The translations under genes were made by a program, and so were the position numbers. Under the pieces are notes generated by a model. It was given only the letters and a program-made list of their open reading frames with translations. It ran no database searches and was not told where the DNA came from. Of a stretch of DNA of 64,000 nucleotides, positions 43,129 to 51,135 are shown in pieces. Numbering within the stretch: position 1 is the stretch's first letter; every line of letters starts with the position of its first letter. Source of the stretch: UBA10677 sp045532295 (lineage in GTDB: Bacteria; Bacillota; Clostridia; Christensenellales; Pumilibacteraceae); the NCBI GenBank assembly GCA_045532295.1, contig JAZSFP010000022.1:19006-83005 (forward strand). Reading direction: 5' to 3'.

Positions 43129-43134
43129 ATTACT

Positions 43135-43479
43135 ATGGAAAGAAGAATAGAAGACAAAATTTTACTTGACCGCAAAACTCGAGAACTTGTAACCTCGTTC
43201 GTGCCGAGCAGAGAGCATAGCGAAAAACTATGCGATTTTCTCTCTGCGCTTGGAGAGGGGACGAGAATTAAGATACTTTCCGCGCTCGCTATATCGGATA
43301 TGTGCGTAAACGATATGGCGATTTTGCTTGCGCTCAATCAAACGACGCTCTCGCACCAACTGAAAATTTTGCGCTCAGTGGGAGCGGTAGGGTACAGACG
43401 GCAAGGCAAGGTCAGTTTTTACTATATCCGCAACAAAAAAGTGTTGGATATTCTATCCATTGCTACCGATTGCGTGTAA
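43135..43479 (+). CDS. ArsR-family winged-helix repressor
   Basis: A 114-residue protein. The HTH covers about 35-90: LGEGTRIKILSALAISDMCV, then VNDMAILLALNQTTLSHQLKIL and the wing GAVGYRRQGKVSFYYI. The ELCVCDL metal box of ArsR/SmtB is replaced by DMCVNDM with a single Cys, so metal sensing of the classical alpha-3 type is doubtful and a redox or other cue is possible. No ribosome site; the -10 box ends 6 nt before the ATG. Confidence 0.88.
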   Translation: MERRIEDKILLDRKTRELVTSFVPSREHSEKLCDFLSALGEGTRIKILSALAISDMCVNDMAILLALNQTTLSHQLKILRSVGAVGYRRQGKVSFYYIRNKKVLDILSIATDCV

Positions 43480-43484
43480 AATTC

Positions 43485-43513
43485 TTTACTTTTTTCGTCC
43501 GTTGTGTTACAAT
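43485..43513 (+). promoter_or_regulatory. ung promoter
   Basis: TTTACT (43485-43490), 17 bp, TACAAT (43508-43513). Confidence 0.65.
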
Positions 43514-43536
43514 TAAAGCGTTAAAAGGAGGCAGTA

Positions 43537-44253
43537 ATGCTTAAAGTTGGTAACGAGTGGGACGAAGTTTTAAAAGACGAGTACGAAAAGCCGTATTATC
43601 GCGCGCTTATGCAAAAAGTGGACGAAGAGTACGCTAACTTTACCGTGTATCCGCCTAAATGCTTGGTGTATTCGGCAATGGCGCGAGTGCCTTACGACAA
43701 GGTTAAAGTGGTAATTCTCGGTCAAGACCCCTATCACGGCGAAGGTCAGGCTAACGGTATGGCGTTTGCGGTAGAAAAGGGCGTTAAACTTCCGCCTTCG
43801 CTCGTCAATATTTTCAAAGAAATTGAGGACGACTTGGGCGTTAAGGTAAACGGCAGTACGCTAACGGGCTGGGCAGAGCAGGGCGTTTTGCTACTTAATA
43901 CCGTCCTTACCGTCCGCGCGTCTTCTCCGCAGTCGCACTCTGCTTACGGCTGGCAAAGTTTTACCGACGAGGTTATATCGTTACTTTCAAAGCGTGAAAC
44001 TCCTATGGTATTTATGCTTTGGGGCGCGAACGCTTGGAAGAAAAAACCGCTCATTGCGTCTCATCACAAAATTTTAGAGAGCGTTCACCCAAGTCCGCTT
44101 TCTGCTTACCGTGGCTGGTTTGGTTGTAAGCATTTTTCTAAAGCCAACGAGTTTTTGCTCCAAAACGGGCTTGACCCGATTGACTGGGGCTACTGCGACG
44201 AGGAAAAAGTGGAGGGATATTACCATAATAACGGCAGTATAAGACGAGTTTAA
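43537..44253 (+). CDS. ung: Uracil-DNA glycosylase
   Basis: Removes uracil from DNA for base-excision repair, 238 residues (family 1). The water-activating loop is GQDPYHGEGQANGMAF, the uracil-binding region is LLLNTVLTVR, and the DNA-intercalation loop is HPSPLSAYRGW. A strong aaggagg site precedes the ATG. Confidence 0.97.
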   Translation: MLKVGNEWDEVLKDEYEKPYYRALMQKVDEEYANFTVYPPKCLVYSAMARVPYDKVKVVILGQDPYHGEGQANGMAFAVEKGVKLPPSLVNIFKEIEDDLGVKVNGSTLTGWAEQGVLLLNTVLTVRASSPQSHSAYGWQSFTDEVISLLSKRETPMVFMLWGANAWKKKPLIASHHKILESVHPSPLSAYRGWFGCKHFSKANEFLLQNGLDPIDWGYCDEEKVEGYYHNNGSIRRV

Positions 44254-44254
44254 C

Positions 44255-44283
44255 TTTACAAACCTATTTATTTATGGTATAAT
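44255..44283 (+). promoter_or_regulatory. Promoter giving a leaderless protease transcript
   Basis: TTTACA (44255-44260), 17 bp, TATAAT (44278-44283), then ACGCCT and ATG at 44290. Confidence 0.82.
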
Positions 44284-44289
44284 ACGCCT

Positions 44290-45195
44290 ATGAAAAAGTT
44301 TTTGAGTTTTATTTGCGCGCTACTGTGCGTTATATTATGCTTTGGTTGTACTCCCTGCGAGTGTGGGGAGAGTTTGCCTTGCGCTCATTTTTCGGGCGAA
44401 GAGGCGTTTTCAAGGTATAGCGGTAGCGTAGTTGAGGTGCTCTCGTCTACCGATAGAGGTAGCGGAATAATCATTGACGGCAACGAAACGGAAGTGGTAA
44501 TTGCCACTTGCTATCATCTTTGCGGTAGCGACTTAACCACCACGAGCGTGCGTTTTAAGGGCGAGGACGCCTTTACGCGCGAGGGCATTACCCTTCTTGG
44601 TTACGACCAAAGAAACGATATTACCATTTTTAAGATGAGCAAACGCGGAGCAAAACTTCCCTCAGTTTCCGTTCCTTTGGTAATGGGCGAGCAAGTTTAC
44701 CTAATGGGTAACGGCGAGGGCAAAGGCGTTGCTATAAGCGACGGCGTTATCGCTTTAACGGAGTTCGTCGCTAAATACGACGGCTCTAACTACTATAAAC
44801 CGCTTATTAAGACTACGGCGTTAAGCGTAGGCGGAAACAGTGGCGGACTTATAGTAAACGCGAGTGGCGTAGTGGGTATGAGCGTTGCAACGAGCGAAGA
44901 CTTTTCGCTTGCTCTTCCCTACGAAATTGCGCTTGCGCTCTATCAAAACGCCAAGAGTGGCGGAATAAATTATCCTTCTTACTCCATTGCAAGCGGAGAG
45001 GTTAGCGAGGGCGGACTTTTAAAGCGACAGACCACCGTGACTATTGAGGGCGAGGCGTATATCTATAAAGAGGGCTCGCTGATAAAGGACGAGAATACAT
45101 ATAAAAATATTAACGGCGAGAGCGTTGCAAGTACGCTTTCGGGCTTGGTTGCGCAAATAGTAAAGACGGAGGGCGAAAGAGTAACGCTTTCGTAA
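44290..45195 (+). CDS. Trypsin-like serine protease lipoprotein
   Basis: A 301-residue exported protein: signal peptide with lipobox LCFGC (Cys20), then a trypsin/HtrA-type fold. The triad is visible as His in VIATCYHLCG, Asp in QRNDITIFKM and Ser in SVGGNSGGLIV. There is no PDZ domain; a 60-residue C-terminal tail is unassigned. Probably cell-surface protein quality control or processing. No ribosome site precedes the ATG, and the -10 box is 6 nt away. Confidence 0.9.
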   Translation: MKKFLSFICALLCVILCFGCTPCECGESLPCAHFSGEEAFSRYSGSVVEVLSSTDRGSGIIIDGNETEVVIATCYHLCGSDLTTTSVRFKGEDAFTREGITLLGYDQRNDITIFKMSKRGAKLPSVSVPLVMGEQVYLMGNGEGKGVAISDGVIALTEFVAKYDGSNYYKPLIKTTALSVGGNSGGLIVNASGVVGMSVATSEDFSLALPYEIALALYQNAKSGGINYPSYSIASGEVSEGGLLKRQTTVTIEGEAYIYKEGSLIKDENTYKNINGESVASTLSGLVAQIVKTEGERVTLS

Positions 45196-45200
45196 AGAGT

Positions 45201-45791
45201 ATGATAAAGCGTTTTGAAAACCCTCACTTATATACCGACGAGGGTTTAAGGACAAGTGAAAAATTGTTGCTCCATTGCTGTTGCGGTCCTTGTGCAACGG
45301 CGGTTGTCGAGCGCGTTTTACCTTTCGTTCGTCCTACGCTTTACTATTATAACCCTAACACTCAACCTCTCAGTGAGTACGAAAAGAGAGGCGAAGAAGT
45401 CAAAAAAGTTGCCGAATTTTTTGGGCTTGACTATATCGTGGAAGATTACGATTGTAACGAATTTTTGCATACGGTTGCAGGTTTTGAGGACGAAAAGGAG
45501 GGGGGACGCCGTTGTCCGCTCTGTTTTTCTTTGCGACTTAGAAAGAGCGCGCAGTACGCTAAAGAGCACGAATACGATGCGTTCTGCACTACGCTTACCG
45601 TGTCTCCGCATAAGAACGCTAAACTTATCAACGAGATAGGCGAAAGGGTGGAGAGCGAGTACGGGGTAAAGTGGATTTACTCCGACTTTAAGAAAGCGGA
45701 CGGGTATAAGAGGAGCATAGTTTTATCTAAAGAACTTTCGCTTTATCGCCAAGACTACTGCGGTTGTCAGTTCTCGAAGGAGGGGAAATGA
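45201..45791 (+). CDS. queH: Epoxyqueuosine reductase QueH
   Basis: A 196-residue iron-sulfur enzyme completing queuosine synthesis in tRNA (the QueG-independent type). Cys motifs: LLHCCCGPCAT at the N-terminus, RCPLCFSLRL in the middle and YCGCQFS at the C-terminus. It starts 5 nt after the protease gene and ends in an ATGA overlap with uvrC. Confidence 0.93.
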   Translation: MIKRFENPHLYTDEGLRTSEKLLLHCCCGPCATAVVERVLPFVRPTLYYYNPNTQPLSEYEKRGEEVKKVAEFFGLDYIVEDYDCNEFLHTVAGFEDEKEGGRRCPLCFSLRLRKSAQYAKEHEYDAFCTTLTVSPHKNAKLINEIGERVESEYGVKWIYSDFKKADGYKRSIVLSKELSLYRQDYCGCQFSKEGK

Positions 45792-47593
45792 GCATAAAGG
45801 AAAAACTTGCCCTACTCCCCGAAAAGAGTGGCGTTTACATTATGAAAGACAGCGCCGGCGAGATAATTTACGTAGGTAAAGCGGTGCTACTAACTCGTAG
45901 AGTTCGTCAGTACTTTAACAATTCGCCAAAGCCTACCAAAGTTCAAGCAATGGTGGATAATATTGCGGACTTTGACTATATTATAACGCTTACCGAAAAG
46001 GACGCGCTCGCGCTCGAGGCTAACCTTATAAGAAAGCATAAGCCAAGATACAATATCCTGCTCAAAGACGACAAGCACTCGCCCTATATCAAGATTGACT
46101 TAAAGCAAAAGTATCCCACGATTGAGGTTACGCGAAAGGTAAAGCGGGACGGGGCGAGATACTTTGGACCGTTTTTCGGCGGAATAAGAGTGTGGGATAT
46201 CGTGAGCGTAATACGGTCAGCGTACAAGATGCGGACTTGCCCGAAGAAACTACAAAAAAAGGACAGAGCGTGTCTAAACTACCATATCGGACTTTGCCAC
46301 GCGCCCTGTATGAACTATATTAGCGAAGAAGAGTACGGCGCGATAGTAAGAAAGGTAATGAGTTTTCTTTCCGGTTACGACGACGGCGCGCAAAAGTTAC
46401 TTGAGGAGCGTATGGAAAAGGCGGTCGAGACGGAACAGTTTGAGCGCGCAATAACCTATCGCGACCAACTTGAAATGCTAAAAAGACTGCGTGAGCGAAC
46501 GGTGGCTAATCTTGGCTCGGTAACGGACGTGGACGCCTTTGCGTACGCAGAGAGCGGTCAAGGTGGAGTAGTATCGGTATGCGTGGTGCGTTCTAACAAG
46601 ATGATGGGCGTAAGAAACTACGAGATTACCGACGCCTCGCTTTCCGAAGAAGAGGTAATGAGCACCTTTCTTTCGCAGTATTACGGGCTTAACCGTGAAC
46701 TTCCGCAAGAGATTTGTCTTGAAAACGAGTTTGATACTACCACGCTTTGCGAGTATTTAACTACCGTTTGCGCTAAAGCGCCCGTTATAACTTTCCCCAA
46801 GAAGAGTACGAGGAAAAGGCTGGTCGATACCGCTCGACAGAACGCTCTCGACTATATGGAAAAGCGCGGAGAAAAGCGAGAGCGCGAGTACGAAATGACG
46901 GTGGGCGCAAGCAAGTCGCTCGCCTCAATCTTGGGAATAAAGAGCGCAAGGCGTATGGAGTGCTTTGATATTTCGCACACGAGCGGAGTGGACAAAGTGG
47001 CGTCGCAGTCGGTGTTTATCGACGGCTCGCCCTCGCCGTCGGACTACCGCAAATACACCATTAAAACGGTAGAGGGCAACGACGACTTTAGGTGTATGCA
47101 AGAGGTTATTCGTCGTAGGCTAAGTAGGGCAAGCGAAGGGGACGAAAAGTTCAGTGAACTTCCCGACCTTATAGTAATCGACGGAGGAAAGGGGCAACTT
47201 TCGCACGCCTACGAGGTTATGCGAGAACTGAACTACGATATTCCTATGGTTGCGCTTGCCGAGAGAGAAGAAGAAATCTTTTTGCCCTTTAAGAGCGAGC
47301 CTATAATTTTACCGCGTTCGCATTACGCGTTAAGACTAATGCAAAGGATAAGAGACGAGGCGCACCGCTTTGCAGTAACTTATCACCGCCACAAGCGTTC
47401 AAAGAGGTATTTTTCCGAACTTGACGAGATTAAGGGCGTGGGCGAAAAGCGTAGAAAAATACTGCTTAAAGCGTTCCCAAATTTTGCCGACATTAAGAGC
47501 GCGAGCGTAGAGACTTTAGCCTCGATTGAGGGCATTGATACAAAAACGGCGTATAGCGTATACGAGCATTTTCACAAAACGGAGGACAACTAA
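45788..47593 (+). CDS. uvrC: UvrABC excinuclease subunit C
   Basis: The dual-incision nuclease of nucleotide excision repair, 601 residues. It has a GIY-YIG domain (SGVYIMKD...GEIIYVGKA), a UVR motif (about 195-230, VETEQFERAITYRDQ), an RNase H-like endonuclease half (MECFDISHTSG, DLIVIDGGKGQL) and C-terminal helix-hairpin-helix units. The ATG at 45788 follows aaggagg and overlaps the queH stop. Confidence 0.97.
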   Translation: MSIKEKLALLPEKSGVYIMKDSAGEIIYVGKAVLLTRRVRQYFNNSPKPTKVQAMVDNIADFDYIITLTEKDALALEANLIRKHKPRYNILLKDDKHSPYIKIDLKQKYPTIEVTRKVKRDGARYFGPFFGGIRVWDIVSVIRSAYKMRTCPKKLQKKDRACLNYHIGLCHAPCMNYISEEEYGAIVRKVMSFLSGYDDGAQKLLEERMEKAVETEQFERAITYRDQLEMLKRLRERTVANLGSVTDVDAFAYAESGQGGVVSVCVVRSNKMMGVRNYEITDASLSEEEVMSTFLSQYYGLNRELPQEICLENEFDTTTLCEYLTTVCAKAPVITFPKKSTRKRLVDTARQNALDYMEKRGEKREREYEMTVGASKSLASILGIKSARRMECFDISHTSGVDKVASQSVFIDGSPSPSDYRKYTIKTVEGNDDFRCMQEVIRRRLSRASEGDEKFSELPDLIVIDGGKGQLSHAYEVMRELNYDIPMVALAEREEEIFLPFKSEPIILPRSHYALRLMQRIRDEAHRFAVTYHRHKRSKRYFSELDEIKGVGEKRRKILLKAFPNFADIKSASVETLASIEGIDTKTAYSVYEHFHKTEDN

Positions 47594-47594
47594 T

Positions 47595-48410
47595 ATGAAA
47601 TACAAGATGATTTTTTCGGACTTTGACGGCACGATTGCCTCGGACGACCACAGCATAAGCGACGAGAATAAGCGCGCCATAAAAGAATATCAACAAAAGG
47701 GCGGAACGTTCGTGCTTTGCTCAGGCAGAGCGCCTCTTCCGGCGTGGTCGATAGTAGAAGAACTCGGCATTGAGAATAACGATATTCCCATCGCAGGACT
47801 TAACGGCGCGCTCGTTTTCAACAAGGACAAAGAGGTTATTTATAAGGCGCCCATTAAAAACTCTACTGCGTATATTATCGTAAAAGAGGCGGAGAGTAGA
47901 GGCATTTACTGTCATATGTACGACGACTATACCGCGATAATTGCAGAGGAGCATCCTATCAATATCGACTATCGAAAAATAACGGGTATCGATCTTACGC
48001 CCGTAGGAAAATTGAGCGATTATCTTATGGCTCACCCCGACTTCGACCCCGTAAAGATTTTGTACGTAATAGACCCGTGTATTAGCAAAGAACTCGACGA
48101 AGTGTTTGATAGGCTCAACCTTCCCGGCGTAACGCACGTTATGAGCAACGACACCTTCTACGAGTTTATTTCTACTGACGCAGGCAAGGAAAAGGCTATG
48201 AAGTTTATTGCAAACGAGTACGGCGTGGATATTTCGGAGGTTATTGCAATCGGCGACAACTTTAACGATAAAGCAATGATTGAACAGGCAGGCTTGGGCG
48301 TTGCAATCGGTAACGGAAGGGCGGAAACGATAGCGGTAGCGGACTTCGTGGCGACCTCGAATAACGAAAGCGCGATTGCGCAAGTGGTTGACAAGTTCTG
48401 CAAGGAGTAA
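47595..48410 (+). CDS. Cof-type HAD-IIB phosphatase
   Basis: A 271-residue haloacid-dehalogenase hydrolase: motif I DFDGT (Asp9, Asp11), motif II CSGRAP, motif III Lys in AGKEKAMK and motif IV GDNFNDKAMIEQAG. A C2B cap lies between about 85 and 190. Such enzymes dephosphorylate sugar phosphates, nucleotides or FMN. It sits 1 nt after uvrC and 3 nt before hprK. Confidence 0.93.
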   Translation: MKYKMIFSDFDGTIASDDHSISDENKRAIKEYQQKGGTFVLCSGRAPLPAWSIVEELGIENNDIPIAGLNGALVFNKDKEVIYKAPIKNSTAYIIVKEAESRGIYCHMYDDYTAIIAEEHPINIDYRKITGIDLTPVGKLSDYLMAHPDFDPVKILYVIDPCISKELDEVFDRLNLPGVTHVMSNDTFYEFISTDAGKEKAMKFIANEYGVDISEVIAIGDNFNDKAMIEQAGLGVAIGNGRAETIAVADFVATSNNESAIAQVVDKFCKE

Positions 48411-48413
48411 AAA

Positions 48414-49364
48414 ATGGCAAAAAAGAAGATTATCGAACTTCAAGAGAACGAAAAGGACGTGCTTATTAGCGAGTTTACCGAAAGGCTAAACCTTCAAATT
48501 TTGCACCGTGGCGAAAAGGAAACGATGCATATATCCACCTTTAACATTAACCGCCCCGGGCTTCAACTTGCAGGCTTTTACGGACTTTTCAGTTCCGAGC
48601 GCGTTCAAGTGCTTGGCGAACTTGAAATATCCTACCTTAAAAGTATGACGCCGGAAGAAAGACTTTCGGCGTGCGACAAACTTTTCTCGTACGATTTTCC
48701 CTGCTTAGTGCTAACTTCTGCGGTAGAAATTTTGCCCGAGATTATGCAGTCTGCGGAAAAATGGGGCAGAAACGTGTTCTCCTCGCCCCTTAGGACTACG
48801 CCCCTTCTTAACGAGATAAGCATATACTTAAATCAACTTCTTGCTCCTACCGAGACTATTCACGCAGGGCTTATGGACCTTTTCGGCGTGGGCGTGCTCA
48901 TTATCGGGGACAGTAGCGTAGGTAAGAGCGAAACGGCGCTTGAACTCGTTCAGCGCGGTCATCGTCTCGTTGCTGACGACGCGGTGTGCTTAAAAAGGAT
49001 ATCCGACCGTCTCGTAGGCTCTTCGCCCGCTACCATTGAACACCTTATGGAAATTCGTGGCGTAGGCATTATCGACGTGCGCGCTATGTACGGAGCGGGC
49101 GCGATTAGAGAGAGTAAAGTCGTTGACCTCGTGGTTAGACTTGAAAGATGGGACGAGAAAAAGCAGTACGACCGCCTTGGCGACGAGGTAAGTTACCATA
49201 CTATTCTCGATACCGAACTGCCCCTTTACACCGTTCCCGTCAAGCCCGGACGAAACCTCTCGGTTATCTTAGAGGTCGTTGCGAGAAATCATCGTCTTAA
49301 GAGTATGGGCATTAACCCCCTCGACGAACTCTATAACCGCCTCAGAAAGAGCAGTAACGACTAA
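48414..49364 (+). CDS. hprK: HPr kinase/phosphorylase
   Basis: Phosphorylates Ser46 of HPr in response to glycolytic intermediates, the sensor of carbon catabolite repression in Firmicutes. 316 residues. The Walker A is GDSSVGKSETAL, preceded by an N-terminal MurF-like domain. The family signature is EIRGVGIIDVRAMYG and the phosphorylase region is LPLYTVPVKPGRN. It implies CcpA-type control of the glycosidase and galactose genes here. Confidence 0.97.
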   Translation: MAKKKIIELQENEKDVLISEFTERLNLQILHRGEKETMHISTFNINRPGLQLAGFYGLFSSERVQVLGELEISYLKSMTPEERLSACDKLFSYDFPCLVLTSAVEILPEIMQSAEKWGRNVFSSPLRTTPLLNEISIYLNQLLAPTETIHAGLMDLFGVGVLIIGDSSVGKSETALELVQRGHRLVADDAVCLKRISDRLVGSSPATIEHLMEIRGVGIIDVRAMYGAGAIRESKVVDLVVRLERWDEKKQYDRLGDEVSYHTILDTELPLYTVPVKPGRNLSVILEVVARNHRLKSMGINPLDELYNRLRKSSND

Positions 49365-49376
49365 TCGGAGAGAAAA

Positions 49377-50663
49377 ATGAACTTAACTGAACTTAGGAAA
49401 AGTATGCAAAACTGCGAGTGTGGACGCGCTCACGACTTCGACCTTAAAACGCTCGAGGTTTATAGCGGAGCGATTAAGGATACCGCCAAGATTTTAGAGC
49501 GTGGCGGTTTTCCCAAAAAAATTCTCGCGGTCTTTGACGAAAACTCTTATAAAGTTACGGACGGAATACTTGACACGCTAAAGAGCGGAGGCTTTATCGT
49601 AGTGAGCAAGATTTACCCCTCAAAGCGCACCGCCGATATGGAGGACGTGGAAGAAATCCAGTCGCTTATAGGGGAGTGCGAGGGAGTGCTTAGCGTTGGC
49701 ACCGGCTCAATTAACGATATTTGCCGTCTCGCCTCGTTTAGAGAAAATCGTCCGCTTGCAATCTTTGCTACCGCGCCGTCAATGGACGGGTTTGCCTCCG
49801 ATAGCGCGCCTATAACCAAGAACAACTTTAAGATATCCTATCTTTGCCGTCAGCCTAAAATTATTATTGCCGATACCGCCATTTTAGCCAAAGCGCCCCT
49901 TGCCCTTAAAGCGTCGGGCTTTGGGGATATGATAGCAAAGTGTATCGCGCTCGCCGACTGGAGAATAGCATCGCTTACTCACGGCGATTATTACTGCGAA
50001 AGAATAGCCGATTTGGTGCGAAAAGCCTTTAACGGTATCGTAAATTTGGCGCAAAGCGTAGGAAAAGAGTGCGAAGAGACGGCAGGCGCGATTATGGAAA
50101 ACTTAGTGCTTACTGGGGTTGCGATGCAACTTGCAAAGTGTACTCGCCCAGCGAGTGGAACGGAGCATATCATATCGCATTTTTGGGAGTGCAAGAAACT
50201 CACTAAAGGACTAATATCTGACTTCCACGGCAAAAAAGTGGGCGTTGCTACGCTAATAGTTGCCGATATTTACCATAAACTTTGCAAGATTGACAAGGTT
50301 AAAGCAAGCCGTGAGGTTATCGACTTTGACGAACTCACTTCCGCATACGGTGAGCAACTTATGCCCGAAGTAATCAATTATAACACTCCCGATACTATCG
50401 CAAACGAAGTTGACCTTTCGCTTTTAGAAGAGAAGTGGGAGGAAATCAAGAGGATAATAGTAGAAGAAATTCCGCCCGTAGAAGAACTTAAAAGACTTTA
50501 CGCGCTCGCAGGGGCGGTAACGAGCGGAAAGGATATTGAAGTGGACGACGAACTTTTCGATTTAGGCGTAAAATATCACCCCTATATGCGAAAAAGAGTA
50601 ACGCTAATGCGCCTTTTACCCCTTCTTTCTATCGACGCTCTTGAAGTTTACAAAGAAAAATAA
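49377..50663 (+). CDS. araM: sn-Glycerol-1-phosphate dehydrogenase (AraM/EgsA family)
   Basis: A 428-residue NAD(P)-dependent metal enzyme reducing DHAP to glycerol-1-phosphate. Visible are VGTGSINDICRLASF, ATAPSMDGFASDSAPI, and metal His residues in SGTEHIISHFWE and ISDFHGKKVG. In Bacillus the AraM product feeds PcrB-dependent heptaprenylglycerol lipids. It is about 30 residues longer than typical AraM. No pcrB is in the window. It starts 12 nt after hprK. Confidence 0.9.
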   Translation: MNLTELRKSMQNCECGRAHDFDLKTLEVYSGAIKDTAKILERGGFPKKILAVFDENSYKVTDGILDTLKSGGFIVVSKIYPSKRTADMEDVEEIQSLIGECEGVLSVGTGSINDICRLASFRENRPLAIFATAPSMDGFASDSAPITKNNFKISYLCRQPKIIIADTAILAKAPLALKASGFGDMIAKCIALADWRIASLTHGDYYCERIADLVRKAFNGIVNLAQSVGKECEETAGAIMENLVLTGVAMQLAKCTRPASGTEHIISHFWECKKLTKGLISDFHGKKVGVATLIVADIYHKLCKIDKVKASREVIDFDELTSAYGEQLMPEVINYNTPDTIANEVDLSLLEEKWEEIKRIIVEEIPPVEELKRLYALAGAVTSGKDIEVDDELFDLGVKYHPYMRKRVTLMRLLPLLSIDALEVYKEK

Positions 50664-50668
50664 CGCCT

Positions 50669-50703
50669 AAAGCCGACGAGAAAAAGCAAAAATCGTCGGC
50701 TTT
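50669..50703 (+). terminator. Intrinsic terminator after araM
   Basis: An 11-bp stem, AAAGCCGACGA and TCGTCGGCTTT, followed by a moderately T-rich run. Confidence 0.8.
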
Positions 50704-50738
50704 ATCTTATTTTTATGGCAAAAGGGCTTGCAATCCGC

Positions 50739-50767
50739 TTGATTTTAATTTAAGAATATTATATAAT
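50739..50767 (+). promoter_or_regulatory. SRP RNA promoter
   Basis: TTGATT (50739-50744), 17 bp, TATAAT (50762-50767). The predicted start is about 7 nt on, at the RNA's 5' arm. Confidence 0.85.
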
Positions 50768-50773
50768 AATATT

Positions 50774-51046
50774 ACTGTGCTAGGTGGGAAGCTAGCGGTG
50801 TCCTGTACCTTCAATCCGCTACAGAAGGGCTGAACGCCGTCCTCGGCTTACCTAATGGAACGCTGTGACCGTTCAAGTGGTGATGATACCAAGGTCTTAT
50901 GCAACTACGCACCGTGAACCGTGTCAGGGTAGGAATACAGCAGCACTAAGCGGAGCGCGTCGTGTGCCATAAGGTTGCTTTGGAGGAGCAAACTGTCGGG
51001 AGAACGGTTCGGTTAGGTATGTCAAAGACGGATGCACAGTACTTTT
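50774..51046 (+). ncRNA. ffs: Signal recognition particle RNA, large bacterial type
   Basis: About 273 nt, matching the ~270-nt Bacillus-type SRP RNA with an Alu domain. The conserved 5' region GGTGTCCTGTACC is present, and the S domain has the Ffh-binding helix 8 internal loops (GTGTCAGGGT, AGGAATACAGCAGCA). The terminal helix is visible: ACTGTGC (50774-50780) pairs with GCACAGT (51034-51040), and a short TTTT follows. It acts with Ffh in co-translational targeting. Confidence 0.95.
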
Positions 51047-51055
51047 GACCTTTGA

Positions 51056-51087
51056 TTGAGAGAAGAGCGAAAAAGTTCTTCTCTCAA
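51056..51087 (+). other. Hairpin between SRP RNA and ileS
   Basis: An 11-bp stem, TTGAGAGAAGA and TCTTCTCTCAA, with a 10-nt loop and no T tract. It could be an RNA processing or attenuation element. The remaining space to ileS is too short for a T-box. Confidence 0.5.
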
Positions 51088-51135
51088 AGTTATAAAAAGA
51101 GCATAAAAATAACGACTATTATTTAGGAGACCATT

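Noticed and set aside
51047..51135. T-box riboswitch upstream of ileS
   Set aside because: There is only one hairpin in under 90 nt, no T-box motif and no terminator.
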